Shown here in pieces: positions 13,940-22,290 of a DNA stretch of 23,246 nt. The notes below the pieces were generated by a model, which was not told the origin of the DNA, made no database searches, and was given only the letters and a program-made list of their open reading frames with translations. The stretch covers positions 1-23,246 of the forward strand of contig CAZAXF010000047.1 of the NCBI GenBank assembly GCA_964489055.1. The letters are read 5' to 3'. The translations under genes and the position numbers were made by a program. The first letter of the stretch is position 1. Every line of letters starts with the position of its first letter. This stretch comes from 66-474 sp964489055. Its GTDB lineage: Bacteria > Pseudomonadota > Gammaproteobacteria > Xanthomonadales > Rhodanobacteraceae.

Positions 13940-15592
13940 TCAGTGCTCGGCGACGAAGCGGTGACGCGAGGCGCGTTCGACGTCGAGGTCGGTCGCGGGG
14001 CGGAAGCTGTCGGCGCGTGCGGCCTTCCACCACGGTGCATAGAGCGTGTCTTCGGGTTCTTCCAGCAGGATGCCGGCCGGAAGGAAGGTCTTGATCTCGT
14101 CGGTGGGCAGGGCCTTTTCCGGGCCGACGCGATGGATCAGCTGGTGCGGCTTGAGGTCGCGCGGGTGCTTGACGCCGACCGAGGAACAGATGCGCGCCAG
14201 CGCTTTCAGCGTTTCGGTGTGGAAGCGCGCCGCGCGCCGTCCCTGCACCTCGGGCACCAGGCCGCGCTGGCGCAGCGGATCCTGCGTGGTGACGCCGGTG
14301 GGACAGGTGCCGAGGTGGCAGCGGCGGGCCTGGATGCAGCCGACCGAGAACATGAAGGCGCGTGCCGCGTTGCACCAGTCGGCGCCCTGCGCCAGGTTGC
14401 GCGCCAGGCCCATGCCTGAATACACCTTGCCGCTGGCAGCCAGGCGGATCCTGTCCTTGAGGCCGCAGCCGACCAGCGCGTTGCGCATCACCACCAGGCC
14501 TTCATCGAGCGGCATGCCCACCCAGTCCGACAGCTCCAGCGGCGCGGCGCCGGTGCCGCCTTCGCCGCCATCGACCACGATGAAATCGGGCGCGATCCCG
14601 GTTTCCAGGATCGCCTTCATCAGCGCGAACGGCTCGTGCATCTGGCCGATGCACAGCTTGATGCCGACGGGCTTGCCGCCCGACAGCTCGCGCATGCGGC
14701 CTGCGAATTCCATCAGTTCGATCGGGGTCGAGAACGCCGAGTGGCCGGGCGGACTCAGGCAGTCCTCGTGGGCCGGAACGCCGCGCACCCTTGCGATTTC
14801 CCCGGTGACCTTGGCTGCGGGCAGCAGGCCGCCGTGGCCGGGCTTGGCGCCCTGGCTCAGCTTGATTTCGGTCATCCGTACCACATCCAGCGAGGCCTTT
14901 TCGGCGAACGCGCCGGGATCGAAGTTGCCGTGTGCATCGCGCGCGCCGAAGTAGCCCGAGCCGAGTTCCCACACGATGTCGCCGCCGTGTTCCAGGTGAT
15001 AGCGGCTCAAACCCCCTTCGCCGGTGTCGTGATAGAAGCCGCCGAGTCTTGCGCCCAGGTTGAGCGCGCGGATGGCGTTGGCCGAGAGCGCGCCGAAGCT
15101 CATCGCGGAAATGTTGAATACCGATGCCTCGTAGGGCTTCGCGGTCTGTTCGTTGCCGACCGTGACGCGCGGCGACTCGTCGGGGTGGGGCTCCGGGTTG
15201 ATCGAATGCGCGAACCAGTGGTAGCGCGGATCCTCGGTCTTGCGGCGCGTGCCGAAAGGCTGGGTGTCGGTCTGGCCGGTGGCGCGTTCGTGCACCAGGT
15301 TGCGCGCCGCGAAGGAAAACGGCGTGCCGTCGAGGTCGCCTTCCACGATGTAGGCACGCAGGAACGGCCGCAGGTCGTAGAACAGCCAGCGGATCCGCGC
15401 CGCGACCGGATAGTTGCGCGTGATCGTCCACTTGCGCTGCGTCCAGTCATGCAATCCCAGCGCCACCACCGGCAGGGTCACGAGCAACAGCCAGCACCAG
15501 TTCGGATTCCACAGCCAGCCGAGCACCGCGAACAGGATCGACAGCAGCACGGCCATGGCCGGGATGATGGTGCGCTTGAACAGGTCGAGCAT
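13940..15592 (-). CDS. FMN-binding glutamate-synthase-domain membrane protein
   Basis: The 550-residue protein has two N-terminal membrane helices (about 8-27 and 33-48), then a GltB central/FMN-binding domain (about 150-460). Visible are FNISAMSFGALS, HDTGEGGLSRYH, KLSQGAKPGHGG, VDGGEGGTGAAP and the CIQARRCHLGTCPTG cluster, in which C419, C425 and C430 give the C-x5-C-x4-C spacing of the [3Fe-4S] site in glutamate synthase. The glutamine amidotransferase and C-terminal beta-helix domains of true GltB are absent, so it is a standalone synthase-like oxidoreductase bound to the membrane; its reaction is unknown. The start at 15592 has AGGGATT upstream. The poxB remnant follows after 24 bases. 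Confidence 0.9.
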   Translation of the reverse strand: MLDLFKRTIIPAMAVLLSILFAVLGWLWNPNWCWLLLVTLPVVALGLHDWTQRKWTITRNYPVAARIRWLFYDLRPFLRAYIVEGDLDGTPFSFAARNLVHERATGQTDTQPFGTRRKTEDPRYHWFAHSINPEPHPDESPRVTVGNEQTAKPYEASVFNISAMSFGALSANAIRALNLGARLGGFYHDTGEGGLSRYHLEHGGDIVWELGSGYFGARDAHGNFDPGAFAEKASLDVVRMTEIKLSQGAKPGHGGLLPAAKVTGEIARVRGVPAHEDCLSPPGHSAFSTPIELMEFAGRMRELSGGKPVGIKLCIGQMHEPFALMKAILETGIAPDFIVVDGGEGGTGAAPLELSDWVGMPLDEGLVVMRNALVGCGLKDRIRLAASGKVYSGMGLARNLAQGADWCNAARAFMFSVGCIQARRCHLGTCPTGVTTQDPLRQRGLVPEVQGRRAARFHTETLKALARICSSVGVKHPRDLKPHQLIHRVGPEKALPTDEIKTFLPAGILLEEPEDTLYAPWWKAARADSFRPATDLDVERASRHRFVAEH

Positions 15593-15755
15593 GCGGCAAT
15601 CCCTGTGTGGAAGGGGGACACGGACGTTGATGGACGGCAGAAGCCAGCGTCCCCTGACCGTGGATCATGGCAGCGCCTTCGTCAAGATCGCGTGCCGATT
15701 CCCGCGGAATCACGGGGTGGATTGGAAACGGTTCCGGCGCGGCGCCGGTTGCCGG

Positions 15756-16886
15756 TCACCCCCACCAGAACGCCGTGGCGATGATGGCGTAGAGCGCCAG
15801 CAGCGAAGCGCCCTCCTGCCAGTTGGATTCGCCATCGAAGGTGATGGCCGCGGTCACCAGTACCGCGATCACGACGGCGGCGACCAGCATCGGCGGAAAT
15901 ACCAGCGTCAGCGGCGTGAACCCGAACAGCCGCGACAGGATCACCAGTGCCGGTGCCAGCACCAATGCGATCTGCAACGGCGAGTTGATGACCACCGAAA
16001 ACGCGTATTCGGACCGGTTCTTCGCGGCAAGCTGCACGCCGACCACGTTTTCCACGGCATTGCCGGCGACGGCGACGATCACCAGGCCCGCGAAGGCATC
16101 GGAAATGTTCAACGCGTGCATGGCCGGTTCCAGCGCGTGCACGAACCACTCGGACACGAACGCCGCGGCAATGCCCGAAGCGGCCAGCAACGCCAGCGCC
16201 AGCCAGAGCGGCCAGCGCGGCGGCTCGCGCTGCTCGGCTGCGTCGCCGGCGGGTTTGCGCTTCAGCGCAGCCGGCAGGGTGAGGGCAAACAGCGCCAACA
16301 GCACGCCCGCGACCACCAGCGACAAGGTGTCCTCGTGCGGCGCCGCCGGGGTGTGTACGTGGCTCGCCAGCGACGGGATCACCATCGCCGCGACCGCCAG
16401 GTACATCAGCACGGTGGTCGAGCGCGCGCGCTGCGAGTCGATCCGCTGGGTGCCGTGGCGCAGTCCGCCCACCGTGAAGGCCAGGCCCATCACCAGCAGC
16501 AGGTTGGCCAGGATGGAACCGATCAGCGCGGCGTGCACCACCATCACCAGGCCGGCCTTGAGCGCGAACAGCGCGATGAACAGTTCCGGCAGGTTGCCCA
16601 GCGCCGACTGCAGCACGCCGGTCGCGCCGGCGCCGAAGCGGTCGCCCAGTTGGTCGACCGAGCGTCCCACCAGCGCCGCCAGCAAGGCCACCGCCAGGCC
16701 GGAACACACGAATGCGGGGATCGCGCCGGCCGCGAACCGGGTGATGCTGGCGGCCGCGATCAGCAGCGCGCTGCCCGCGGCGATCGTGGCATCCGACCGC
16801 GTGAAGCGATGCGGATGGCCATTCACGCGCGTGCGATCCCGGTTGCGCCCATGCTCCGATCCTTCCGCAAACGATCCGGCGGCCAT
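15756..16886 (-). CDS. CAX-type Ca2+/H+ antiporter
   Basis: The 376-residue inner-membrane protein has about 11 hydrophobic segments. The two inverted CaCA repeats are visible: SALGNLPELFIALFALKAG with IGSILANLLLVMGLAF, and VIVAVAGNAVENVVGVQLAA with VVINSPLQIALVLAPALV. The acidic residues in GNLPE and GNAVE are the known cation-coordinating positions. Such exchangers export calcium or other divalent cations in exchange for protons. The ATG at 16886 has no clear ribosome-binding site, and the first 30 residues are hydrophilic, so a downstream non-ATG start is possible. It starts 24 bases after the M1 peptidase stop and is probably cotranscribed with it. Confidence 0.9.
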   Translation of the reverse strand: MAAGSFAEGSEHGRNRDRTRVNGHPHRFTRSDATIAAGSALLIAAASITRFAAGAIPAFVCSGLAVALLAALVGRSVDQLGDRFGAGATGVLQSALGNLPELFIALFALKAGLVMVVHAALIGSILANLLLVMGLAFTVGGLRHGTQRIDSQRARSTTVLMYLAVAAMVIPSLASHVHTPAAPHEDTLSLVVAGVLLALFALTLPAALKRKPAGDAAEQREPPRWPLWLALALLAASGIAAAFVSEWFVHALEPAMHALNISDAFAGLVIVAVAGNAVENVVGVQLAAKNRSEYAFSVVINSPLQIALVLAPALVILSRLFGFTPLTLVFPPMLVAAVVIAVLVTAAITFDGESNWQEGASLLALYAIIATAFWWG

Positions 16887-16910
16887 GGTACGGGGCGTAT
16901 GGCGGTACGG

Positions 16911-18932
16911 CTAGCGGGACGAAGCGGACGCGGGCGTAGCCGCGGTGAAGGTGTTGTTGGCCCGGTCCACGTCGGGAAGCACGTGGTCCGGGTCGATGGT
17001 GGCGCGCACGATGCGTTGGTCGCCGGCCACCGGCACGTCGAACTGCGTGTGCTGCATCCAGGTCGCGACCGGTACGCGGATGTCCCGGCGGCTGCCGTCG
17101 GCGAACGTCACCTTCAGGGTGGCCGGCATCGCGAATCGATCGAGGTTGGCGACGGTGACGAAGGCCCCCTTGGCCGGATCATCGTCGGCGTACCTTATGC
17201 CGGTTACGGCAAGGTCGAGCTTCCAGTTGTGCGCGAACCAGCCGCGCCAGAACCATGACAGGTCTTCGCCGGCCGCGCTGTCCATGGTGCGGAAGAAATC
17301 GGACGGCGAGGGGTGCCGGAACGCCCAGTCGTGCACGTACTGGCGGAATGCGGCATCGAAGCGCTGCGGCCCGAGTACCTGGTCGCGCAACAGGGTCAGG
17401 CCGTAGGCGGTCTTGAAGTAGGTGACCGGGTGCCGGAACTTTTCGGGAATCAGGTCGGCGCGGGTCAGGATCGGGGGTGCGCCGGGGTGGTCGAATACCT
17501 TCTTGATGATGTCCTTTGCAGGATCGCCCGTCAGCGGCGCGTATTCACCGTCCTTCTTGGGTGCGAATTCGCCGCCGTGGGCATTGCCCCAGGCCGCATG
17601 CGCCATCACGTCCACGAAGGTGTTCATGCCTTCGTCCATCCAGGCGTCGCGGCGCTCGTTGCTGCCCACGATCATCGGGAACCAGGTGTGGCCGAATTCG
17701 TGTACCGAGAGCATGAACAGGCCGTAGTCGTGCGCCTTCCACCAGTCGAACACGATGCCTGGGTATTCCATGCCGCCGGCCTCGCCGGCCTCGGCGATCG
17801 CGTTGGGCCAGGGGTAGGTGAAGCCGGTGTACTTCGAGAAGTATTCGATGGTGTACTTGACGTGCTGGGTGGAGTGCTGCCAGCCGCCCTCGCGGATGCT
17901 TTCCACCGGGTATGCCGACTGCGCCAGCGCGTGATGGCCGCCGGGCAGGTCGATGCGCGCGGCGTCCCACACGTAGGCGGCCGAGGCGCCGAAGGCGACG
18001 TCGCGCGTGTCGTGCATGCGGAAGTGCCAGGTCAGCGTACCGACCTGTCTCGGGCGGCTGGCCGGGTCGGTCACTTCGCCGGGCTTGCGGATCAGCACGG
18101 TTTGTTCCGATCGGCGTGCCCGGGCCAGGCGATGCCGTTCGGTCGCGGTCAACACCGCGCGCGGGTTCACCAGTTCGCCCGACCCGACCACCAGCATGTT
18201 CCACGGCACGGTGACGTAGTAGTCGAAATTGCCGTATTCGAGGTAGAACTCCTGGTTCAGGAACGGCGCGGTGTCCCACCCGCGCAGGTCGTCGTACACG
18301 CACATGCGCGGGTACCACTGGGCCATTTCGAAGATGTCGCCGTTCTTTGTGTGGAACCAGCCGTTGCGCCCGCCGAAACCATCGGGCACGGTGTAGTGCC
18401 AGGCGATGCGCACGCGTACCTTGCCGCCGTGCGCCGCGACCGGACGCGGAAGATCCACGCGCATGCGCGTGTCGGTGACGAGGTAGTGCGCGTCCACGGT
18501 TCGATGGCCGGTTTCCACCTGCACCGCGGTGATGACATCGCCCTCGGTGTGCTGATCGAAGCCGGGCGTGCGGCGACCGGCGAAATTCGCGCGCGCGGTG
18601 CGCTTGTAGCGGTTCTGGTCCAGTTGCAGCCACAGGTAGCCGAGCGCCTTCGGGCTGTTGTTGGTGTATGTGATCACCTCGCTGCCACGCAGGGTCTTCG
18701 CCTTCGGGTCGAGCGTTGCGTGGATCTCGTAGTCGGCGCGGTTCTGCCAGTAGTCGGGGCCGGGCCGTCCATCGGCGGCGCGGTAGCGGGTGGCCGGATA
18801 CTGGTACCGGAACGGCATGAACAGCGTGCGCGGCTGGAATTTCGATGCCACCGGCGTGGTGGTGGCCGGCGTTGCCACGGCGAGCGGCGCGAGCAGAAGC
18901 AGTGCGAGGGCGCACAGCCAGGTGGACTTCAT
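16911..18932 (-). CDS. Exported M1-family metallopeptidase
   Basis: The 673-residue product has a signal peptide MKSTWLCALALLLLAPLAVA, giving a periplasmic or secreted location. The zinc site is H411, E412 and H415 in SVHEFGHTWF and E434 in WMDEGMNTF, giving the HExxH-x18-E spacing of gluzincins. The exopeptidase motif is GGMEYPG (386-392) rather than the classic GAMEN, as in the group of large M1 peptidases common in Xanthomonadales and Bacteroidetes. The catalytic Tyr is probably in VTYFKTAYG. It likely trims peptides from extracellular protein. The start at 18932 is favoured over 18938 and 19037 because AGGGGA is well spaced and the leader follows directly. Confidence 0.92.
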   Translation of the reverse strand: MKSTWLCALALLLLAPLAVATPATTTPVASKFQPRTLFMPFRYQYPATRYRAADGRPGPDYWQNRADYEIHATLDPKAKTLRGSEVITYTNNSPKALGYLWLQLDQNRYKRTARANFAGRRTPGFDQHTEGDVITAVQVETGHRTVDAHYLVTDTRMRVDLPRPVAAHGGKVRVRIAWHYTVPDGFGGRNGWFHTKNGDIFEMAQWYPRMCVYDDLRGWDTAPFLNQEFYLEYGNFDYYVTVPWNMLVVGSGELVNPRAVLTATERHRLARARRSEQTVLIRKPGEVTDPASRPRQVGTLTWHFRMHDTRDVAFGASAAYVWDAARIDLPGGHHALAQSAYPVESIREGGWQHSTQHVKYTIEYFSKYTGFTYPWPNAIAEAGEAGGMEYPGIVFDWWKAHDYGLFMLSVHEFGHTWFPMIVGSNERRDAWMDEGMNTFVDVMAHAAWGNAHGGEFAPKKDGEYAPLTGDPAKDIIKKVFDHPGAPPILTRADLIPEKFRHPVTYFKTAYGLTLLRDQVLGPQRFDAAFRQYVHDWAFRHPSPSDFFRTMDSAAGEDLSWFWRGWFAHNWKLDLAVTGIRYADDDPAKGAFVTVANLDRFAMPATLKVTFADGSRRDIRVPVATWMQHTQFDVPVAGDQRIVRATIDPDHVLPDVDRANNTFTAATPASASSR

Positions 18933-19040
18933 GGGCATTCCCCTGGTGATCGACAAGGGCGTTGCGCACGGCAACGCACGCAGTGATCCCTCCAGCATGC
19001 CACGACGATGCCGCCGGGTCACGATGACCAATGGCACGGT

Positions 19041-19062
19041 CGGGCCGCGGCGCTCCGGCCCG
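19041..19062 (-). terminator. Possible GC-rich hairpin downstream of the GGDEF-EAL gene
   Basis: CGGGCCG (19041-19047), an 8-base loop and CGGCCCG (19056-19062) could form a 7-bp stem nine bases beyond the stop codon. No T-run follows, so it is at best a pause or Rho-assisted site. Confidence 0.3.
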
Positions 19063-19070
19063 CGTGCTGC

Positions 19071-21170
19071 TCAGGGCCGTGACAGCGTGGTCGAATCCGG
19101 TGCGCGCGCGCCAGCGCGTTCGACATGCCGGGCCAGGGTTTCCAGCGGCACCGGTGCGCTGAACAGATAGCCCTGGAATGCATTGCAGCCGAGGTCCGCC
19201 AGCGCCTGGTGCTGGTCTTCGCGCTCCACGCCTTCGGCGACCACCCACAGGTGCATGGCCTTGCCCAGCGCGATCAGCGCGGTCACGAAACGGTCCGGGG
19301 ATGAAATCGACATGTCGCGGATGAAGCCCTGGTCGATCTTCAATTCGTGCACCGGGAACGCCTTCAGCAGCGCCACCGAGGCATAGCCGGTGCCGAAATC
19401 GTCGATCGACACGTGGATGCCCATGTCCCCCAGCGTGCGCAGCTTGGCGACCGCGTCGGGCACGTCGTGGATGAACGCGGTCTCGGTGATTTCCAGCGTG
19501 ACCCGTCGTGGCTCCACCGCGGCCTCGCGGATCGCCGAGCGCACGTCCGCGAGGAAATCCGCGTGGAACAGTTGCCACGGGCTGATGTTGACGGCCATCC
19601 GGAACCGTCCGTCGTCGGGCAGCGCGGCCAGTGCGGCCAGTGCCGTGTGCAGCACCAGGCGGCCGAGGGACTGCATCTGCCCGGTGTCCTCGGCGACGTG
19701 CACGAACTCCACGGGACTGAGCGGACCGAAATCCGGATGCTGCCAGCGCAGCAGCGCCTCGGCGCCAACCAGGTTGCCTTCACGATCGAATTGCGGCTGG
19801 TAGGCGAGTTCCAGTTCGCGGTTTTCGATCGCGGCGCGCAGGTCCACTTCCAGGCGCAGCTTGCGTTCGGCCTGTGCCTGCATGGATTGCGTGAAGGCGG
19901 TGGGCACGTCGCGGTCGGCCTGTCGGGCCGCGTGCACCGCGGCGTAGGCCTGGCGCAGCAGCAGGTCCGCGTCGCCGCCTGCCTGGTGGAACATGGCCAC
20001 ACCCATGCACACGCGCACGGAGAACGCCTGGGACGACACCGGCAGCGGTACCGCCAGCGCCGCGCGCAGCGCGTCGGCGCGGGCCATGACCTGGGCCTGC
20101 GCGGCGTCGTTGCCGGTGGCCGAGGCCAGAAGCGCAACCGCGAATTCGTCGCCGCTCAGGCGCGCCACGAATTCCCCTTCCGTGACCGCGCGTGACAGCC
20201 GCTGGCCGATTTCGTGGATCAGGCGGTCGCCGGTGCGGTGCCCCAGCGTATGGTTGATGATGGAAAAGCGCCGCGGATCGATGACCACCAGTGCGCCGTA
20301 CGGACGCGGGTCGGCGGACAGCGTGCTTGCCAACCACTCGCCGAGCGCGTTGCGGTTGGGCAGGTTGCTGGTGGCGTCGGTGTAGGCCATGTGGCGCAGC
20401 CGTGCCTCGGCCTGCGCGCGGCGCGCGTTTTCCGCGTTCAACGCGCTGATGCTGGAATCGAGCGCGGCGGCGTTGCGCCGCAGCTCCAGGGTCAGCGTCT
20501 GGCTGATCATCAGTACCAGGATCAGGAACGGCAACGCGTCCCAGTCGGGGCCGGGCAGCGCGTGGATGGTCGCGTACTCGGCATACGCGACCGCCAACAC
20601 CTGCACGACGAGATACACGCCCAGCGAGCGCGCCCGGCGCCCCTGGCCCTGCCGGGCCAGCGCCCAGCAGCGCCAGAACGCCCAGCAGAACGCCGCCAGC
20701 GTGGCGATGTAAAACCCGAACGCGATGGGTGTCGGCGTGGTGGCGACGCGGTTGATGCGCTCGCCCCACGGCAGTACCAGCGCCGGACCGACTTCGGCGC
20801 TGGAAAGCAGCAACCCGTACGGCCGCACCAGGTCGATGACCAGCAGCGCACCGAAGATGACGATGCTGGCCACGAGCCAGCCGCGCCAGCGCTGCAGGCG
20901 TGAGTACAGCGAAATGAACCAGACGGCGGTCGGGTAGATCGCGCACCCGATCGCCACGTGCACACGCTCCAGCACGATCCACGACAGGCCCGTGTCGGGC
21001 GTCTGCATCAGGGCCGATGCGCCGATGTATGCAGCGACCACCAGGCACACGATGCCGAACGAGGCGAACAGGTGCGCACTGCCTTTCGAGTGGCCGACGG
21101 TGAGGAAGTGCAGTCCGGCGAACAGGCAGATGCCGGTTGCAATCCACAATGTCGGTAACCAGATCGTCAT
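19071..21170 (-). CDS. Membrane GGDEF-EAL protein, predicted c-di-GMP phosphodiesterase
   Basis: The 699-residue protein has seven or so membrane helices in residues 1-228, a short coiled linker (230-258), a GGDEF domain (about 262-420) and an EAL domain (about 440-685). The GGDEF half is degenerate. The signature is SGDEF (339-343), the usual D-x-D-x-F-K-x-x-N-D block reads DPRRFSIINH (298-307), and the inhibitory RxxD is missing. The EAL half keeps the expected catalytic set: E471 (EALLRW), N528 (VNIS), E560 (LEITE), D590/D591 (DDFG), K611 (LKID), E646 (AEGVE) and Q666 (QGYLFS). The prediction is c-di-GMP hydrolysis under control of a membrane signal and perhaps GTP binding. This remains inferred. 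It is monocistronic or leads the peptidase gene. Confidence 0.92.
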   Translation of the reverse strand: MTIWLPTLWIATGICLFAGLHFLTVGHSKGSAHLFASFGIVCLVVAAYIGASALMQTPDTGLSWIVLERVHVAIGCAIYPTAVWFISLYSRLQRWRGWLVASIVIFGALLVIDLVRPYGLLLSSAEVGPALVLPWGERINRVATTPTPIAFGFYIATLAAFCWAFWRCWALARQGQGRRARSLGVYLVVQVLAVAYAEYATIHALPGPDWDALPFLILVLMISQTLTLELRRNAAALDSSISALNAENARRAQAEARLRHMAYTDATSNLPNRNALGEWLASTLSADPRPYGALVVIDPRRFSIINHTLGHRTGDRLIHEIGQRLSRAVTEGEFVARLSGDEFAVALLASATGNDAAQAQVMARADALRAALAVPLPVSSQAFSVRVCMGVAMFHQAGGDADLLLRQAYAAVHAARQADRDVPTAFTQSMQAQAERKLRLEVDLRAAIENRELELAYQPQFDREGNLVGAEALLRWQHPDFGPLSPVEFVHVAEDTGQMQSLGRLVLHTALAALAALPDDGRFRMAVNISPWQLFHADFLADVRSAIREAAVEPRRVTLEITETAFIHDVPDAVAKLRTLGDMGIHVSIDDFGTGYASVALLKAFPVHELKIDQGFIRDMSISSPDRFVTALIALGKAMHLWVVAEGVEREDQHQALADLGCNAFQGYLFSAPVPLETLARHVERAGARAPDSTTLSRP

Positions 21171-21342
21171 CCACCCAGCCCCCGTCGACCGACCGCGGTT
21201 CGATTATGCCCGGACCCGCCGGCGTTTGTTTGCAGCGGGGCACAGGTGGCCCGGGACGTGGGGCCGCAGTGGAGACAGGCCCGCGGTCGCACTGCAAGGC
21301 GGGGCCGGGCAATCGGCAGGCGCGTTTGCGCGGGCCGCGGCG

Positions 21343-22245
21343 TCACCCCGTGGTTTCGGGCAGGGAGGCCGGCCCGGCATCGTCGTGCCCGGCGTCGGCC
21401 ACGTCGCGCCATATCGCGTAGTTCACGCCCATCACGAAGGCGTACAGCAGCAGGACGAATGCCACGGAGATCGGAACCATCAGCACGACGCCCATCGCCG
21501 GTCCCATCAACATGCCGAGCATGGCAATGATGGCGGCGAGAATGCCGACCACGATAGCCGCGGCCACGAAGGCCAGCAGGCCACACACGGTCAGGACCAC
21601 CAGCGGCAGGGCATTGCGGAATGCGCCGGCAATTCCATCACGCACTGCCTGGACCGGCGGCAGGTTGCGCAATGCCGCCTGCCCGGTGCCCACCGCGAGC
21701 GCGCCGCTGTAGAAGATGAAAAACACCACCAGCAACGCGCCGGTGGTGCCGATACCGGCGGGCGGGGCAGGCCATCCGGTCATCGGCGTGCCGCTGGCCT
21801 GCACCTCGATCAGGTGCCGGTACCACGGCCATACACCGTGCCCCACGGTGGACAGGAGCAGCGCCAGGAACGCGGTATAGATTGCCACCATGCCCAGGCC
21901 GAACAGCGCCAGCCGTATGCCGCCACCGCCCGGCCGAAACGGGTCGAACAGCATCCAGGCGGATGCCGGACGCTGGTGGTGGCTGGCATCCAGCACGCGC
22001 AGGAAGCCCCCCGTCAGGACCGGCGTCAACATGCCGAAAACCAGCGACGTGGCCACCAGCACCAGCAGCGTGCCGTGGTTCCTGGTGGTCCGCTCGGCGA
22101 TGAGTTGCAGCGCCATGATCACCGCCATGCACAACGTGAACAGGGCGGCGGCGCCGAAGACGGCACCGGGATTGCGCCGCGCGACCGTGAAGCCGCCCAG
22201 CAACCACGACCAGCCCGCGCCCGGTCCCCTGGCAAGCATCCGCAT
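21343..22245 (-). CDS. BPSS1780-type integral membrane protein
   Basis: The 300-residue protein has about six hydrophobic segments and resembles the uncharacterised BPSS1780 family: the N-terminal WLLGGFTVARRNPGAVFGAA, then GGFLRVLDASHHQRPASAWMLFDPFR, and a Gly/Ala-rich final pair of helices. The ATG at 22245 is chosen because GGAGG lies 7 bases upstream; a TTG at 22269 would overlap that site. It follows ppsA by 45 bases on the same strand and may be read from the same transcript. The function is unknown. Confidence 0.8.
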   Translation of the reverse strand: MRMLARGPGAGWSWLLGGFTVARRNPGAVFGAAALFTLCMAVIMALQLIAERTTRNHGTLLVLVATSLVFGMLTPVLTGGFLRVLDASHHQRPASAWMLFDPFRPGGGGIRLALFGLGMVAIYTAFLALLLSTVGHGVWPWYRHLIEVQASGTPMTGWPAPPAGIGTTGALLVVFFIFYSGALAVGTGQAALRNLPPVQAVRDGIAGAFRNALPLVVLTVCGLLAFVAAAIVVGILAAIIAMLGMLMGPAMGVVLMVPISVAFVLLLYAFVMGVNYAIWRDVADAGHDDAGPASLPETTG

Positions 22246-22290
22246 GTCCCAACCTCCCTTCCGGTACAACGAAGTGCCGGCCGCAGCCTG

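Noticed and set aside
15725..15755. GC-rich hairpin (CCGGC / GCCGG) downstream of the antiporter gene as a terminator
   Set aside because: The stem is only about 5 bp and no T-run follows, so it is not distinguishable from chance in this GC-rich sequence.
15414..17258. Plus-strand frame of about 614 codons across the antiporter gene
   Set aside because: Its composition (Gln, Arg, His, Gly rich) is that of an antisense shadow; the opposite strand encodes clear membrane proteins.
17545..19578. Long minus-strand frame overlapping the M1 peptidase and GGDEF-EAL genes
   Set aside because: It has no recognisable motif and overlaps two genes with complete catalytic motifs in another frame.
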